Origin: Symbiodinium kawagutii
Lineage: Eukaryota; Sar; Dinophyceae; Suessiales; Symbiodiniaceae
Reading direction: 5' to 3'
Length of the DNA stretch: 64,000 nt
NCBI GenBank assembly: GCA_009767595.1
Contig: VSDK01015162.1
Span: 433,403 to 497,402, forward strand
The notes under the pieces are model-generated. The model made no database searches. It saw only the letters and a list, made by a program, of their open reading frames with translations, and had not been told where the DNA came from. The translations under genes were made by a program, and so were the position numbers. Within the stretch, counting starts at the first letter, position 1. Every line of letters begins with the position of its first letter. This document shows, piece by piece, positions 46,494-60,127 of this stretch.

Positions 46494-48089
46494 ATGGATG
46501 TGAATCCTGTTTTCGTTGGCACATATCTGGGAGTTCTCGTGTTGAGCTTTCACATTTGGGTGAACGGAGCCGGCATCAGGAAGGGTCTGGAATTACTGAC
46601 CACATCTTTGCGCAAGCTTGTATTTCCTCCTCCTTCCACCTTGTCAAACGATGACGCTCAAGACATAGAACGGATCCAAGAGGAATTGCAGCAGGTACGT
46701 CTCAGAGTCTTCAAAACGATCAACAGTTGTGCAATTCACCTAGACTGTTTAATGCTGCTGGGATTATGCTGGAAGACAGTGCAGCAGTCCAATGACGTGA
46801 CAATAAGTGATGCTTTTTTGGGTGCTCTTCCATACATTTTCTTTTCAATCTTCCACAGTCTGTCCTTGATAGAGGTCAGTGGCATGTGGAGGGTTTATCA
46901 ATTTTTGGCTTTGAGCATTCATTTGACATTTGTGTCTCTCAGTTCTGGTGGCACCGACGCCAGAGGGAAGAACTTTCCGGTTTCTTTGATTTTACTGAGC
47001 TCCTCAATGCTGGATTCTCGCACATCGCTACCCTTTTGCTGCCTTGAAGGACTTGTTAATGCTTACAAAAACTTTGGCGATTGGCAGAACCTGCAGGATG
47101 AAGCGGCCATTTGCGCGGTAACCTGTATTTTTGCTGTCGTCATAGAACAGCTTACAAGGCAACTCATCGAATCTCGGCTGAAATTTGGTGACTCTTCATG
47201 TAGACTGGCAGGCTTTCGGTCTGTTTTGCGTGGAGTCTGCGACGGAGAGATTCTTCTGGATCCCAACAAAACACTGGTTGAGGATACAACCAGCCTCGAG
47301 CGCATATTGAATGTGCCGAAAACTTTGAGTGGCAGCAATTTTCTGAATCTCTTCCCGGCCAGCGAAGATCGCAATTCCTTTTTGCAGTTCCTTTCGAGGT
47401 CTCACTTTCAGCCTGACCAAACCCCTGCTGCCTGTAGGGTTGCCCTACAAGGCTCACTTGGTATTGTGTCTTTGGACCTTTTTCATGTTCGAGTTGCCAA
47501 TCTCAAAAGTTCCAATGATTCGGAAGAATGCAATTTTCTTGACTTGATTGCAATCAAGCAGGATGATGAACATCCGCAAGCCATTCCAGATGCCAGACCT
47601 GATAGTGGACCTTCAGTACACGATACAGACCTGCATCGAGAGAGCACTGTCTCATCTGGCCCCAGTGAACAGGAAATACCGCAGAGCTACAATAATCTAC
47701 AAGAAGTGACTTTATTGCTGACATCTCACAGCCCGATGTGGGACATTGGAGAGTTACACGTGAAGTACCGGCGACGCACCTTTCTTGACTGTGGCATGCC
47801 AACGCTGAGAAATTTCACCAGACCCGTCGATTGGGAGCGGATACTTCGAAAGATTGAGGAGGCTCAATGCTGCACAGGCTCGCGTGACAGGGTGGCTTTC
47901 AAGAAGCCATTCTACTTACGACTGCCGGGGAAAGGCCGATATTTGCGGTCGAGAAAGGCTTCCATGGGAAGAGAGAGTGAACCAGGAGCAGAGCCAGTGC
48001 TGTTGTGGCTTAATTTGCAACACTTGGAATTTGGTCGCCAAAGGCGAGCTGTAGAACTGGGAGGTATAGAGGAGGGACCTGAATCATGA
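46494..48089 (+). CDS. Multi-pass membrane protein with PAS-like region, single exon
   Basis: This is an intact 531-residue frame from ATG 46494 to TGA 48087-48089. The frame opens after a stop at 46428, and this is the first ATG, so no upstream start codon is available without splicing. Predicted membrane segments lie at about residues 7-25, 76-95, 105-124, 131-149, 162-180 and 204-220. Residues 52-72 are a charged helix. Residues about 243-355 have the character of a PAS sensor fold (GEILLDPNKTLVEDTTSLER, then SGSNFLNLFPASEDRNSFLQ). A hydrophilic Ser/Glu-rich linker follows, then a basic conserved-looking tail (DCGMPTLRNFTRPVDWERIL). The arrangement suggests a membrane-bound sensor, but no kinase, cyclase or other output domain is visible. 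PAS assignment is by appearance only. The lack of introns contrasts with the Mei2-like genes nearby. Confidence 0.8.
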   Translation: MDVNPVFVGTYLGVLVLSFHIWVNGAGIRKGLELLTTSLRKLVFPPPSTLSNDDAQDIERIQEELQQVRLRVFKTINSCAIHLDCLMLLGLCWKTVQQSNDVTISDAFLGALPYIFFSIFHSLSLIEVSGMWRVYQFLALSIHLTFVSLSSGGTDARGKNFPVSLILLSSSMLDSRTSLPFCCLEGLVNAYKNFGDWQNLQDEAAICAVTCIFAVVIEQLTRQLIESRLKFGDSSCRLAGFRSVLRGVCDGEILLDPNKTLVEDTTSLERILNVPKTLSGSNFLNLFPASEDRNSFLQFLSRSHFQPDQTPAACRVALQGSLGIVSLDLFHVRVANLKSSNDSEECNFLDLIAIKQDDEHPQAIPDARPDSGPSVHDTDLHRESTVSSGPSEQEIPQSYNNLQEVTLLLTSHSPMWDIGELHVKYRRRTFLDCGMPTLRNFTRPVDWERILRKIEEAQCCTGSRDRVAFKKPFYLRLPGKGRYLRSRKASMGRESEPGAEPVLLWLNLQHLEFGRQRRAVELGGIEEGPES

Positions 48090-51000
48090 TCTTTGTCCCC
48101 GGGCATCATGAAATGTCATGACACTATGGCATGACCATGGATAGAATCTGAAGTGAAAAGAATGGTTGTGCGCTCCGGTCATCAGATCTTTGTTTGGTCA
48201 GCCGCAAAGTTCCCTCAAATTCATTGAGTGATGATAATAAGAACGGGGTTATCAGTTAATTCAGCGCTCTTGTTCGCGGCCTCTTTGGTGTGAAATCTGA
48301 TATCGCATCAGAGCATTTTCACATCTTTTCCCCATAGGCTGTCACCATCAGTCACCTAATCCTCCTATGTCCTCCTATGTCCTCCTTGATTTGAATGGAG
48401 CGGGGTTGAAGACTTCTTGGCGCAGATCAATAGGCTCCTGGCTCCGGACAGGTCGATGAGGACGAGCCAGGGCACTCAGAAAGCTCTGCTCAATCAGGTG
48501 CTTTCAGATTCAGATGAATTGGATATGAATTGCATATGAAAGCAGATGAATGAGAATGGCTTTCATAACCTGTAATGTAATATAGATGAAAACAGAATGT
48601 AATGGCAACACGTTTGAGTTGAGAATGGCTTTTGCAGCTTCTTTCATGCCTCCTTTAGATGCAGACTTTCTTTGGAACATTGTACCTTAGGACTTTCCAG
48701 GTCTGGCAGCTATCGTGCGAACCTTTTGGTGCAGTCGTTTTGATTTTAGTGTGGTTCTGTTGAAGATTAAGGAAGCCTGATATGATGTATCGTTACACTA
48801 CCTGAAGTGAACACATAGTTTCAAACCCATCCATTAAAATGCAAAGACATTCAAACAATGCAGGATATGCTGAACCTAAATGCTTGTTCATGACCAGGGC
48901 TCAGCATGGCTCAGCACCTTAGAGTGGATTATCGTCACATCACATTGGTCACCAACTTCCCATGACTGATGAAGGCTACCAAGAAAGGCCAATGCAGTTG
49001 CCAATGCATGTTTGACCTTTGAGAAATTTGGTTTGGGTTCAAATCAGCAGATTTGTTTGAGTCCGATAGACCCTTTAGTTCAGTCACAGTGTTTCAAGAT
49101 CGCTGTTTTGACCAGACTTATCTTATCTTGTTTCCACATTGCACATTGTGACTTCTGTGGTGGAGTTGCTTCCAAGTTTGGGCTCGTTATGTTAATTGTT
49201 TTTCCCTGAAGAGGGATCTGAATTGCAACTCGTGGTGCCTAGGGCTACAACCGAAGTGTCGCTTTAATGCAGCAACACGTCTCGTCCTTGGTTGAATCAA
49301 GACATGTTTGATGCAAGTTGTCATTGAACAGGGGTGCAAGTTGTATTTGACTCACTGCATGTCCATACACTTCAGATCGCTGTAGATTTCGTTGGGCAAC
49401 ATGATATCAAGCCTGAAGGCAGAAAACTACTGGTAGTTCAGTAGTTCTAGCATGTTCTTGAGATGTTCTAGTTAAGGGGACAGGCTGTAGGCTTTGCACG
49501 GTGAGATTGCAGGCGGAGTTCTGACGATTTTCAGGGGTTTCTGTTTGAGCGTGTGAACAGATTGACAAATTGGTGGCAAATTCGGGTTGCACACTATGTG
49601 GTTGGTGCAGATTGTTCATTGTCCAAACAGAATCATGACTTGGGAAAGATACCATTCTCGAGTTGAATGGGGCATGTGCATGCTGCATGCTCTTGATCAT
49701 ACGATATTCAATGCCCACTTCCTTGTCAGGTCTGTATAAAAGCACTTTGGCGCCCTCGTTCATTCCTTAATCATGGAAGGTCAAAGTGGTTGGGTGCAAG
49801 GGAGGCCTGAAAGAGCAACAGAACAGTATGAACATGAGCATGAGCACAGATCGTATTCAACACATATCCATACAAATGGAAGGAATGTCCAGTGAGTATA
49901 TCAACTGTGACAAGATAGTACCACAGACTGCGAGCATACGGGCAATATGTGTTGGTGTTGTACTGTCTCTTTCCACGTGAATCTTAGCGTGTAGCAGGCA
50001 TAAGCCTTGGTTCTACAGCGTTTTCTGCTTGGATTAGGAAAAGGAAGAGGTCAGATCTCTGATTCAGTGCCTGTCTCTGGGGTCTGAGGTGCTGAGCAGA
50101 ATCCATAGTTTTCATTGCTTTTACTGAAAAGTCTTATGCAGAAGCACGCTGTGCTCTGTAGTAGAAACCTTCAAAGCTCAGGACATCCGCATGCAGCAGA
50201 TCCCAGAAATGAAAATCCTTGCATGTTGTCAAGTTGAGTCTTTGCAAAGAAGCCATGTGATCAAGCTGCTTCTGTACAGAGGAGGCTGATTGCGGCGAAG
50301 AGACAAGTGTCCTGAACTTTCCTTTTCTGTTCAATGACTGGAATTGCAGAGACCATTTTCAGGTGACATTGATTGGAGCTCAAACTCCCATCACAGAAAT
50401 GAAACATGCAGGAATAGATGGCATAGTCTGTGCACCTGATGGTGGCGATAGGTTGTGAAAAGATGGCTGTGAAATGCATTAAGTAATGCAGAACAGAATA
50501 CCAACGCAAACACTTTAAACAAAGAGGCATGTCGTATATTTGACGATTTCATGGCCTACCTTTTCACAGAATTATTTGCCTTTTTGAGCAAGTCGGGTTG
50601 AACGGGTTCACTGTGAAAACCAAAGGTGCACCGCACACACACCAAGCACAATCACGGCTTTGGAATATACATTGGAAAGAGTTCCAACCTTTTTGGTTGC
50701 GCTGGAGTCCTTTCGGTGTACTTCATTGATTGTTGATGAAAGCATGGCGACCGGAAATGCAATCGAACTCTTTCACTTAAGATAGGAAACCTTGCATGTA
50801 TGCCTGCAGCATGAGTGTTTATTGTTGTTGCCTCAGCGCTTTTTGCGATGCAGGATATTCTGTTTGTTGGGCTGTTAGAGCATTTTTGCTTTGGTTTAAG
50901 CATGTTTAAAAAACCATTTCCTGAGTCCACTCATTGGATTTCTTGAAATCAAAACAGGAAAATCAGATGTGTTATGCCTTCGTAAGTGAAATCTGCGATG

Positions 51001-54000
51001 ACCGTTTTCAAACATTTTCGTGGATCACGGTAGTTTTCTGTGGCACAAAGGGGCTGGGACCTTCAAAGAGCCGGTGTCTGGTTTACAAGTCGTCCTTTGC
51101 GACGTACAGTGTGAACTGGTATGTGGATGTATATGGACAGATTCTGCTTGAATTCAAGGAGCATGGAAATAAGGCTGTAATTGTTCAATACAACTTCTGG
51201 ACAACTTCTAAGCTGCAGAGGGCATGTTGTTTGACAGTTTGCTACTTCTTTTGCTTTAAAACCGTCAGACTGTTGATATTTGTTGATGTTCGAGCGGTCA
51301 AACCTGTGGCAGAAGAACCTGTGAGCTCGACCTGAATCACTGCGGCGGGAGAGACGAATTATAAGTAAGACATCAGAGATTGAGAGAAAGAGGACACTCA
51401 ATCAAGATTATAAGACAGAGAAAGAGGATTTGGGCTACTGAAGTTGAGGACTCTTCAGTCGCTAGTTCAGCCGCATTGGGTGAGCCCTCACACCTCACGC
51501 GCAGTCTGAATTCATTGCAAGTTGGAAAGCTTTGCTTGCAGCATGGAAACACCCACAAATCTCTACAAGTTATATCACAACGTATCACAACACTTTCAGT
51601 AAATCTAAAAGCAAGGACCTCAGGATCATTCCGAATGCAAGTCAATTGTCTCTGACTTTGGTGTGGTTCAAATGCACAGAACCCAATTCTGGTGCGGTTG
51701 CGTACCAAAGGTTTTCAAGTGTTTTTTTGATGACAACTTCAACCCAAATGCTCCAGCAACTTCTCCATTGCTGTGAAAAGGTTGCTGTGCAGGACCCAAA
51801 CCATTGTAACATATTGTAGCCATTGTTGCTCTGAGTATATATAGATTACTATTATATACTTTGGATGTTTGCCGCCAATGCGATTGTCTTTTCATGTTTT
51901 CGGAGCTGGAGTGTTTGTTCGACCTTATTTGTTCTTCAGCGTTTCATTTGAGCAACGATTCCCCATGATGTTTGAGTTTGAACTTGCTGTGATACGGCAC
52001 TCTCAGAGAGCTGCAGGCTACTCTTTCCTGATGATGCAATTGTTGAAAAGCATGGCAGTGTCAAAAGGTTCTCGCAGAGTCAGTGGTATGGTTCAGTTGA
52101 TCAGCGACGTTGCTTTGAAGAAATCCTAATCCTCACGAAGGACAGGGATGCAAAGTGGTTGTTCATGTTCGTTGCATTTGTTTGAACGAGGACGGACCCA
52201 TCATATCCTTGTCTTCTTGATGTGCGACAGTTTGGCATGTTAAGACTAGGATGGGCAATGAACAGCTCACTTTCAGATATTGCACCGCTGTTTGTGGATC
52301 AGCTGGGTGAAGTAGCCACATAGACTGGCCAGAGACCCAGACTTCTCAGCTGAGACTGCTGCCTTGCGTTCTCTTGCGTTGTACTGATCTTTGAAGTACC
52401 AAGATCTCTAGAATTCCTTGGCTTGGAGGGATCCCCACGAGAACAATTATCCTGGTATTTTGGCTGGTTTGCCCGTGTTCCGAAAAAAGTATCGCGTAAC
52501 CTGATAAGTTTCTGTTTTTCGGTATTTTTCCGGATTGCTCCGACACTAGCGCAGAGGCTAAGTCCTATCATGTCACGAGAAGTCGTATCACTCCTGCGTG
52601 CGCGCAGGGTTTCCTAATGGTTCTCCATGGTTTATTTGACAAGTTTTAGATCCAAGACATCACAAAAACATGTGTGCGTGCAGTATTGGGCCCATCATAT
52701 TTTAACATCTTCAATACAGCATGCAAAGTTGTTCTAATACATCATGTGTCAGGTGTTCTGAGTATAGATATAAAAAAGATGGCACATGTTTACAGTTTAT
52801 ATACAAACACATTTGCACACCTTAGACACACGCATTTGTATGTCCAGGATACTCTTTGACATAATATCTTTGGACATTCATATTTTGACATGTGCATTGA
52901 TTCTCAATTTTAGCCTGAGATCCCGACCATTGATTCTGACTTCTGACATTTTTAATTTCTGATACTTAGGCTAAATTATCCTCACATCTATTCTGGCAAG
53001 AAAACCACATGTATTCTGATATGTCGTGACATTCATTGATTATGACAATGATAAATCCAGACTGACATGTCGCATTTGTGCTGATATTTGTCCTGACGCC
53101 AGGACAAACATCCGGATGTCAGGTTTCAGGTTGATAAGTGACCCGACACCAGGACCACTGGACGGAAGAACCCTGACATAGAAATACAAACAACCTCAAT
53201 ACCCCGTGAGACCGAGAGCCTCACCCAGGTGGGGACAAATTGTGAGGTGCTTTGTATTTGGCAAATTGCCAATTGCAAAAAGGAAGCACGTCAGGCAGAG
53301 CAATCACAGCAAGATTCGAACTGCGTTTGAGGTCTCTTGAAGTAGCCACTATTTCACGTGCCCGAAGTCTGAAGCTCATCTCGCCGTGGATTTGTCAAAG
53401 TTGCAAAGTGTCACTTTTGTGAAGGACAAATGGCATCATTGTGTCCATAGCATTGTGTCCATTGAAGTGTCCTGTGATTTTCCACTATTTCTTCGCCAAG
53501 AAATGCTGGACTTTCTTTTCAGTTGCCTGGTGGGTCCGGAGTCTCAGGGCTTTGTCAGGTTCGCAACGGTCGAGGACTAGCTTGGATTCCATGATGCTGA
53601 CTGAGTATCCTTCGTTCTGTTTTGAAAATGCTCTCTAAGTGTTGTCCAGCTGATTAGAACTGCTTTCATTGGAGTGGATGTAGACCCTTCCAGATGAAAG
53701 TTGGAGGATTAGTTTCCCGTTCAGGATACAATCTTCGTAGGATCCAGGTTAGTTTCAGCTACCCTGCCTTGACCTGTCAAGGCACTCTTTGTTTGTTGGT
53801 TTGTAAGCATGGCCCCTGACCAGTTTAGGACCACGCACCGCCCCTGCACAGCAACTCCTGAGGCATAAGTATTGCATGGCACATACTCCAGGAGTTACTC
53901 CTATTGCTATGTATTGCTATCGCTTTTAGACAAGGGATGACAAGTTGATGACAAGGCTATTTGCTTAGACCTACTCAGACAAGTTATTCAAACATTTCGT

Positions 54001-55465
54001 TTATGTTTAGTTCTTATAGACCATTTCAGTGGATTTGTTTGTAGATTCTTTAGATGTTAGAGTGCTTCACAGAACCTTTTCCAGGCACAGGTATTGGTGC
54101 TTACAACAGCGCCTCCATCAAGCCATGTTTGTCGGATACAGTGAAGATGATCAAGCAGAAGGCAGGGATCGGTTGCCGCTCTTCATTTGCTTTTCAGATC
54201 GAGGTAGAAATGATGGGCACACACTTGGCAGGGATGGTACTTAGTGCTTCGAATGTACTGACGTGGCTTTTGATCTGAAATCAGATGTTGCAAACCAAAC
54301 CATACGAAACGTGATGCAATCAAGTCATTCTTGAAGCGTAATGCACTGCTTTGGAAATGTCAGATATAGTCAACTTGAGTTCAGATGGGCGTGGGAAGCT
54401 CCTTGAGTTAATGAAGTCATTCTCCCGACTGGTGATGCAATCGCCTCCTTCGCCACGTTTGCTCAGCACCAAAGTTGTGCAGAAGCCATAGCCATAGCAA
54501 ATAGATGCAAATAGATTGCAAATAGATGCAAGCTTTCAACCACAAATAGCCACAAACAAAGCATCCCACTTTTCACATGTCAATGGGCACTTTGTCAACT
54601 TGGATTTGGAACCCCATTTGTATACAGCATACAGATGTATACTAAGACAGAAAAGCAGTGGAAGCACGACTGACTACTTACATGTGACTGAGGTCAAAAG
54701 CATTTGTTTCACGGGAAAACCTTCAACATCTGACTCCCAGCTTTCATTCAGGACAGCAATACAGAAGCTATGCGGCGACCAGTGTGTCAATATATAAGAG
54801 GCTGTATGCAGCGACATGTACAGTTGAATCGTTTCTCAGTAGGCTTTCCTTGCACTTGTGAAGCCCTTGTCATTGTGTGCTGCTTAGTCTGCAATTCTAG
54901 TTGAGAGAAAGTGAAAACAACACTCTGAGCCTTCCTACTTGAAGGTTCTATTTGTTTTCTTGCATGTTTGTGCAGCCCAGTTCTTGTACTTTTTCCGTTA
55001 TCCTATTCTTCGGAGCAGCTGTTGCCGGGCATTGCACCGCTTCACATTGCAACATGATGCAAGATGCATATGCTTTCGCTTGACCCTTTGATGAAGCGAA
55101 ACTCTGAGGTGGAACAATGAGCCAAGCTTTGCCACTCTCGCCCGCCTGAATCCAAGGGGGGTGGAATAAATGCGGAAGTTGATTCAGGTTGACATGTAAG
55201 AACTTCCCAAGTTGTGGTCAATTGAATTCATGCTGAGATTCAGGATGACACTCCAAGGTTTAGATATGTTTGAATGTTGAGATCATGAGGCACTCATTAT
55301 ATGTCCCTGAAATCGTTAAGGAAAGCCGTCGTCAAGGTGCTCGACCTGGCCGTAGCGCCAGTCTGAATCGCAGTCAGTGGACCTGGGCACAAGAATCTGC
55401 CTGGGCCTTGGTTGGTCTCTTTTGAAATAGAGTCTGCCAGACTCAGGAGGCCCTAGCATGGGCCC
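48090..55465. other. Long gene-poor stretch
   Basis: I find no exon that can be supported on either strand. Open frames (for example 49407-49763 minus, 50934-51335 plus, 54054-54278 plus) have no recognised motif and no joined partner exon. A section at about 52840-53170 is rich in TGACAT words and palindromes. Confidence 0.4.
53091..53118. repeat. Adjacent hairpin and palindrome
   Basis: TGTCCTG and CAGGACA flank a short loop and are directly followed by the perfect 12-nt palindrome ACATCCGGATGT. Confidence 0.6.
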
Positions 55466-56073
55466 TTCCAATGGGCCTTTAATTTCTGTTTCTTACATAC
55501 CCTTTATATACCGTATATATAGCCTGTAACTGGTAGGCAAGTCCTTCGAGGATATTTTCCCAAGGTTTACAAACCCTGCCCTGTCCATGCCCATGTTTTA
55601 CGAACCCTAACTCTCTACTCTATACTTCTTGCTCTTACGTTTGGTCTCTCCAATCGTTTCCTTCTTATGTTTTATTACCTCTTTGACATGCCGCATTGAT
55701 CGGCTATGAAGTTTGCTGAAACCCCAAAAAGACAATTTATGAAACCAAACAACCAAATGGGAATTATAAATCCTTTTCCACAATAACTTCGACAATGGAC
55801 ACTTGGTCAACTCAATCCAATGCTGATCCTTGTAAAACAATTAGATTTTAACAATGGTATCAACTAGCTAGAAAACCCTGGCCTACAGTAGATAAATAGT
55901 AAAGATACTAGAGGCTGGAAAATGTGGTGGAAAAAATATAGTTGTCTATGGTTTTAGTTTATTACACGCAGTTTTGGTTTGTAAGTAGGGTTCAGTATCC
56001 AACAGTCATGGGCGCAAAATATGGAATTTAATCCCAACATACACCGACATACACCTGTTGCGGCTGGGCTACA

Positions 56074-56137
56074 AAATTAAGGGCCCATTAAAAGGACACA
56101 AACTAAAACACTAGTTTTTTTGATGGGCCCTTAATTT
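56074..56137. repeat. 20-bp inverted repeat with 24-nt loop
   Basis: The left arm AAATTAAGGGCCCATTAAAA (56074-56093) and right arm TTTTGATGGGCCCTTAATTT (56118-56137) are complementary at 19 of 20 positions. A third, related word AATGGGCCTTTAATTT lies at 55470-55485 in the orientation of the right arm. It could be the end of a foldback or MITE-like element. Confidence 0.8.
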
Positions 56138-59100
56138 GGATTCGTTGGGTTCCAATACCCCAACTATAATTACCCATGTAGTTTTAAATGTAATTTTTTA
56201 AGATCTTCCTCAGAGATGATCGCTTTATCGCAGAGCAAGGTCCTATGATGCAGCTTTAGGTAAAGCTTAGTAAGTGGAGCCATGTAAGGCCTAATGGGGC
56301 ATGCAGAAAAAACACTTAACCGCTGCACAAATGCGTGTTCTGATGTTGCTTGGGGACATAAGTCTTCGGGGAATATTTCCCTGGCAAGAGCTGGGTAGCG
56401 CAGGTTCTTGCTTGCCAAGGTGTCTGGAAAGTAAGCCCGGAAAAAAGGGCTCCGTAGCGAACAACAGGGTGGAGGTAGTTACCACGTAGTATATTGTCAC
56501 ATCGGGGCAGTTGCCATAAGACCAGGTTGAAACTTGCTAGCCCAGACAGGGCCGCTTGAGCTAGACAAACAACAATGGAAAAAAATAATTCAACTAACTA
56601 ATATTCACACCACCAAAAGGAAGAAGGTAAAGAACAAAACTTGAGGAAAATAGGTGAAATAAGGGGTCATTCCAAAGGCCCATGCAACAACCTCTAGACA
56701 GACTCTCGAATTTGAATGCTTTCTATAGATCTTTTTATAGATCTTTCTGATCTCTCCTTTTGGACTTTCCTTTTTCTCCTTTGCAGTCTGGTTGATCAGA
56801 ACGCAAGTTCTAAAAGGTGTGCAAAACGATATCTGCAAAGGTCGTAGACTCCTAAACCAACGGAAGTCCGGCAGAGTTCCATGACTCCAACAGTTTTGCT
56901 TCCTCTTTTGCAAATCAAAAGCTTACTCTTTTACTTCCTCTTTTGCTTCCGAACTGCTCTGCTGCAGACTCCAACATCGCACCGACCATCACTGCGCCGC
57001 ACGGAGCAAAGCCTCGCGCGGAACCAGAGCCAGATTTCGCTGTGTATGGAGGACACGCCGAAAGCTGCTGTTGAAAATAACAACTTTCCGACAGTTGAAG
57101 GGAGCTGTGGTAGATGGTAAACATGCACGGAAATCTTTTGGAGGTACACTTTGACCTCTGACACTGTGCAAAATTGTGCAAATATGTGCAAAGAGCAGCA
57201 AGCAGATGAACAGCACAAGAGGTTAGATTCAGAGAAGCAGAGGAATTTCATGGAATTTCAATGAGAAACGACAAGATAACGAGGAAGGTTCGTTTAGGGC
57301 TTCGTTTAGGGCTTCTTTGTTTGTCACTCGGTGCCACCTGTCTTGAGCTGTGAAGCGCCAGGAAAAGCACGGGGACCGTGAAGGCGCCATGGATTTGCAT
57401 TGGTTCCTCGTGTCCCACGGGTCCGCGAGGGACTACAAAACCCCTAAATTGTTTGAACTATTTTGCACTCAAAGAAAGAATTAAAAATGAATATAGAATT
57501 ACCTCAAAACCATTAAGAAGAGAGAGAAGGAAGATGAAGGAAGTAGTAAAAAGAAGAAATGGAAAAGAAGGGAAAAGAAGGGAAGGGTTCTGAAGGCTTT
57601 GAATGGTTCTGCTTGTGGCTTCTGTGTCGCTGCCAGGCACGTCAATTCAGCGATCTGCCGGGAGCTTAGACTCTGACTGACACATGAACTTCTGAACGGT
57701 GTTTTGGGTCAGGCCAGCGCCTTCCCCCTCGGTTCCAGAGGACTGCTATGAGCATACAGAGAATCTCACCAAGCTGCAAATTAAAGTGGTGTTGCTTGCA
57801 GATTAAAAGACTTGCCATTGCCAACAATACTACATTCACAGATACTAAGGGTGCAGTGATGTGCACTGATGTGCAATGATGTGCATTGTCATGCATCCAG
57901 ATGCGTTGCATCGCAGCAGCCTTGCACATTCAGCAAGTGATTCAGCTGTCCATACCTATCACACCAAAGTGGTATGTGTAGATCGTTTTGGTTCAATGAT
58001 GTTCGATGAAATTTCTCTTGTCGCAGAAGGAGATTCCTCTGCGAGGCCAGATGAATCTGACACCGCAGCAGCGAAGCGTTCCCACTTTCACCATTTTTTC
58101 ACCTATGATTCAAATCCATTTCTACTGTATTTCTATGCGTTTCTATCGTCCATACAGATCCTTCCGAAGTCCTTCCTATTCTCCATGGCTTTGAGAGTTG
58201 CTTCAGTGGCTCACCAAAGTGTTCCTGGAGGCGAAGACGCTCTACTGAGCCGTTTAGGCTTGGACAGGGGGCACTGCACGCTGCCACACGGCCTTGAAAA
58301 ACTCATCTGAATTTTCAGAGGACATTTGACAATTTTGACATCATTTATGCGTATATTTAATCCTCAGTAGACATTTATACAACTAATTGCTGAGGTTTGC
58401 ATCTATAGAGGTTCCAATACTTTCTGGTGGTTCGCTGTGAGGAACTAGTGGCCTTTGCCATTGTGGCCCTTGTGAGAAATCTAGGGCTGTTGCGGTCGGG
58501 CAGCAGGTGAATAGTGAACGCACTTTCAATCAAACATCCTGTAGATTTGTCTGAGAGTCTTACAAGTGGTTTCATCCGGAAACAGAAACACATCAACGGA
58601 TTTGAATGGCTTTTTTAAACAAGTAAATGCTTTAACTATTTTTTACTCCCAAACCATGGCTGTCACGTGCCAGGCCACCTCCGAGACAAGGCTTGGAGGC
58701 GTGGTTTTGAGCGCAGAACAAGATGTTGGGTTGTGTCAATTTTTTAAATTATGTCACTCCTGCAAAATCCTGCAAGTATTGTAGCATTGTAGCAGTATGT
58801 AGCAGCTTCATAGCATATTGCACCATTCTGGCGATTTCTAGGCAACACATTTTGGTTTGTGCTTGGATAAGACCTGGTTGAAGCATGGTATTTGCACGTC
58901 GTTTGAGGATGTCTCAAAGATAGAGCCGCATGCTAAGCAGACAGACAAAGCCCTGTCCACAGGAAAGCCTCGGTGGTCCTCCAAGAGGCGTGGATGCACT
59001 CCACAGCCCATCGGATGTTGCGTTTTTCCTTCATTTTCCTTCATTTTCTTTCCAGTGCTTTGGGAGTGAAGTAAGGTCCTGGATAGGATTAGTTTCCTTC

Positions 59101-59645
59101 ATTCACTAATTCAGCTCCACACGTTTGCAAGAGGGCTGTCGCGGGAATGTTGCGAATCTGAGCTCGCTCCGCAACTGCATCGAATCCGTCCCCTTACAAT
59201 ATAGGCTCTCGAGAAAGATAGCATGTCGGGTGTACTGTAGGATTTTGAATCTCAATCATGCATTAATCAATGTGTTTCTGGCAGTTCGACGTTCTTGAAC
59301 AGTGTGAGGTCTTGGTTCAGCACGAGCAGCTGATTCTGTACAAAAAGGACGCTCCGCGTGGTAGCGCGAGATTGGGACATTGGAAAGTTCAGCAAATGTC
59401 CTGACTCTGCATTTGGCACCGAGCCCCTAGCTTGTGCACGCTCCACTTAATCGAATACAATCGGGGTCTAAAATCTGGGTTTTTGATCAACTCCCTTTCG
59501 CTGGGAAGAACTCTAGACCCTCTGGACACTTTCTTGCGTTTCCTTGGATCTAATTATTCCAATCATGGGTCTCAGCACGGGTTCCAAGAATCATCAAGAA
59601 TCCATCGGAAAGAAAACTTGCTTTGGGACCCCTTGCTGTGCAGAA

Positions 59646-59689
59646 ACATTCAGTAAAACATTCAGTAAAACATTCAGTAAAACATTCAG
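59646..59689. repeat. 12-bp tandem repeat
   Basis: ACATTCAGTAAA repeats three times plus a partial copy. Confidence 0.88.
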
Positions 59690-60127
59690 AACCTTCATCC
59701 CTGCTATTCCGTCAATGCACAGTTTTCCGGTCATGTCAGCTGTAGGACCGCAGCTCACCACTGCCAGTGCGGCAAAGCGAGTAGCATGCTCAGCACTAGA
59801 AAATGTCTATGCACATGATTGAAGATATTTCAATAATTTTCAATAGTTATTTATGTACAGGTATTATTTCAGTTATGTGTGTTCATGCGCATTGATGAGT
59901 ATCGTCATGCATGATTTGTGATGACGTGTTAGGATTGATGAGTATTATTGTAACTAACACGCCACCTTTCAGAACATGTTGTCATTCCATCCATGTTCTT
60001 GTCATAGACAAGAATCGCTATCTCTCTCACATGCTTGTGAGCAACGCACGGTTGCAGCGGTTTTCCTTGTAATCACATAGCTAGTTCATGGCAATTTGCA
60101 GCTGGTTCTACGTGAATTCAGAGGCAC

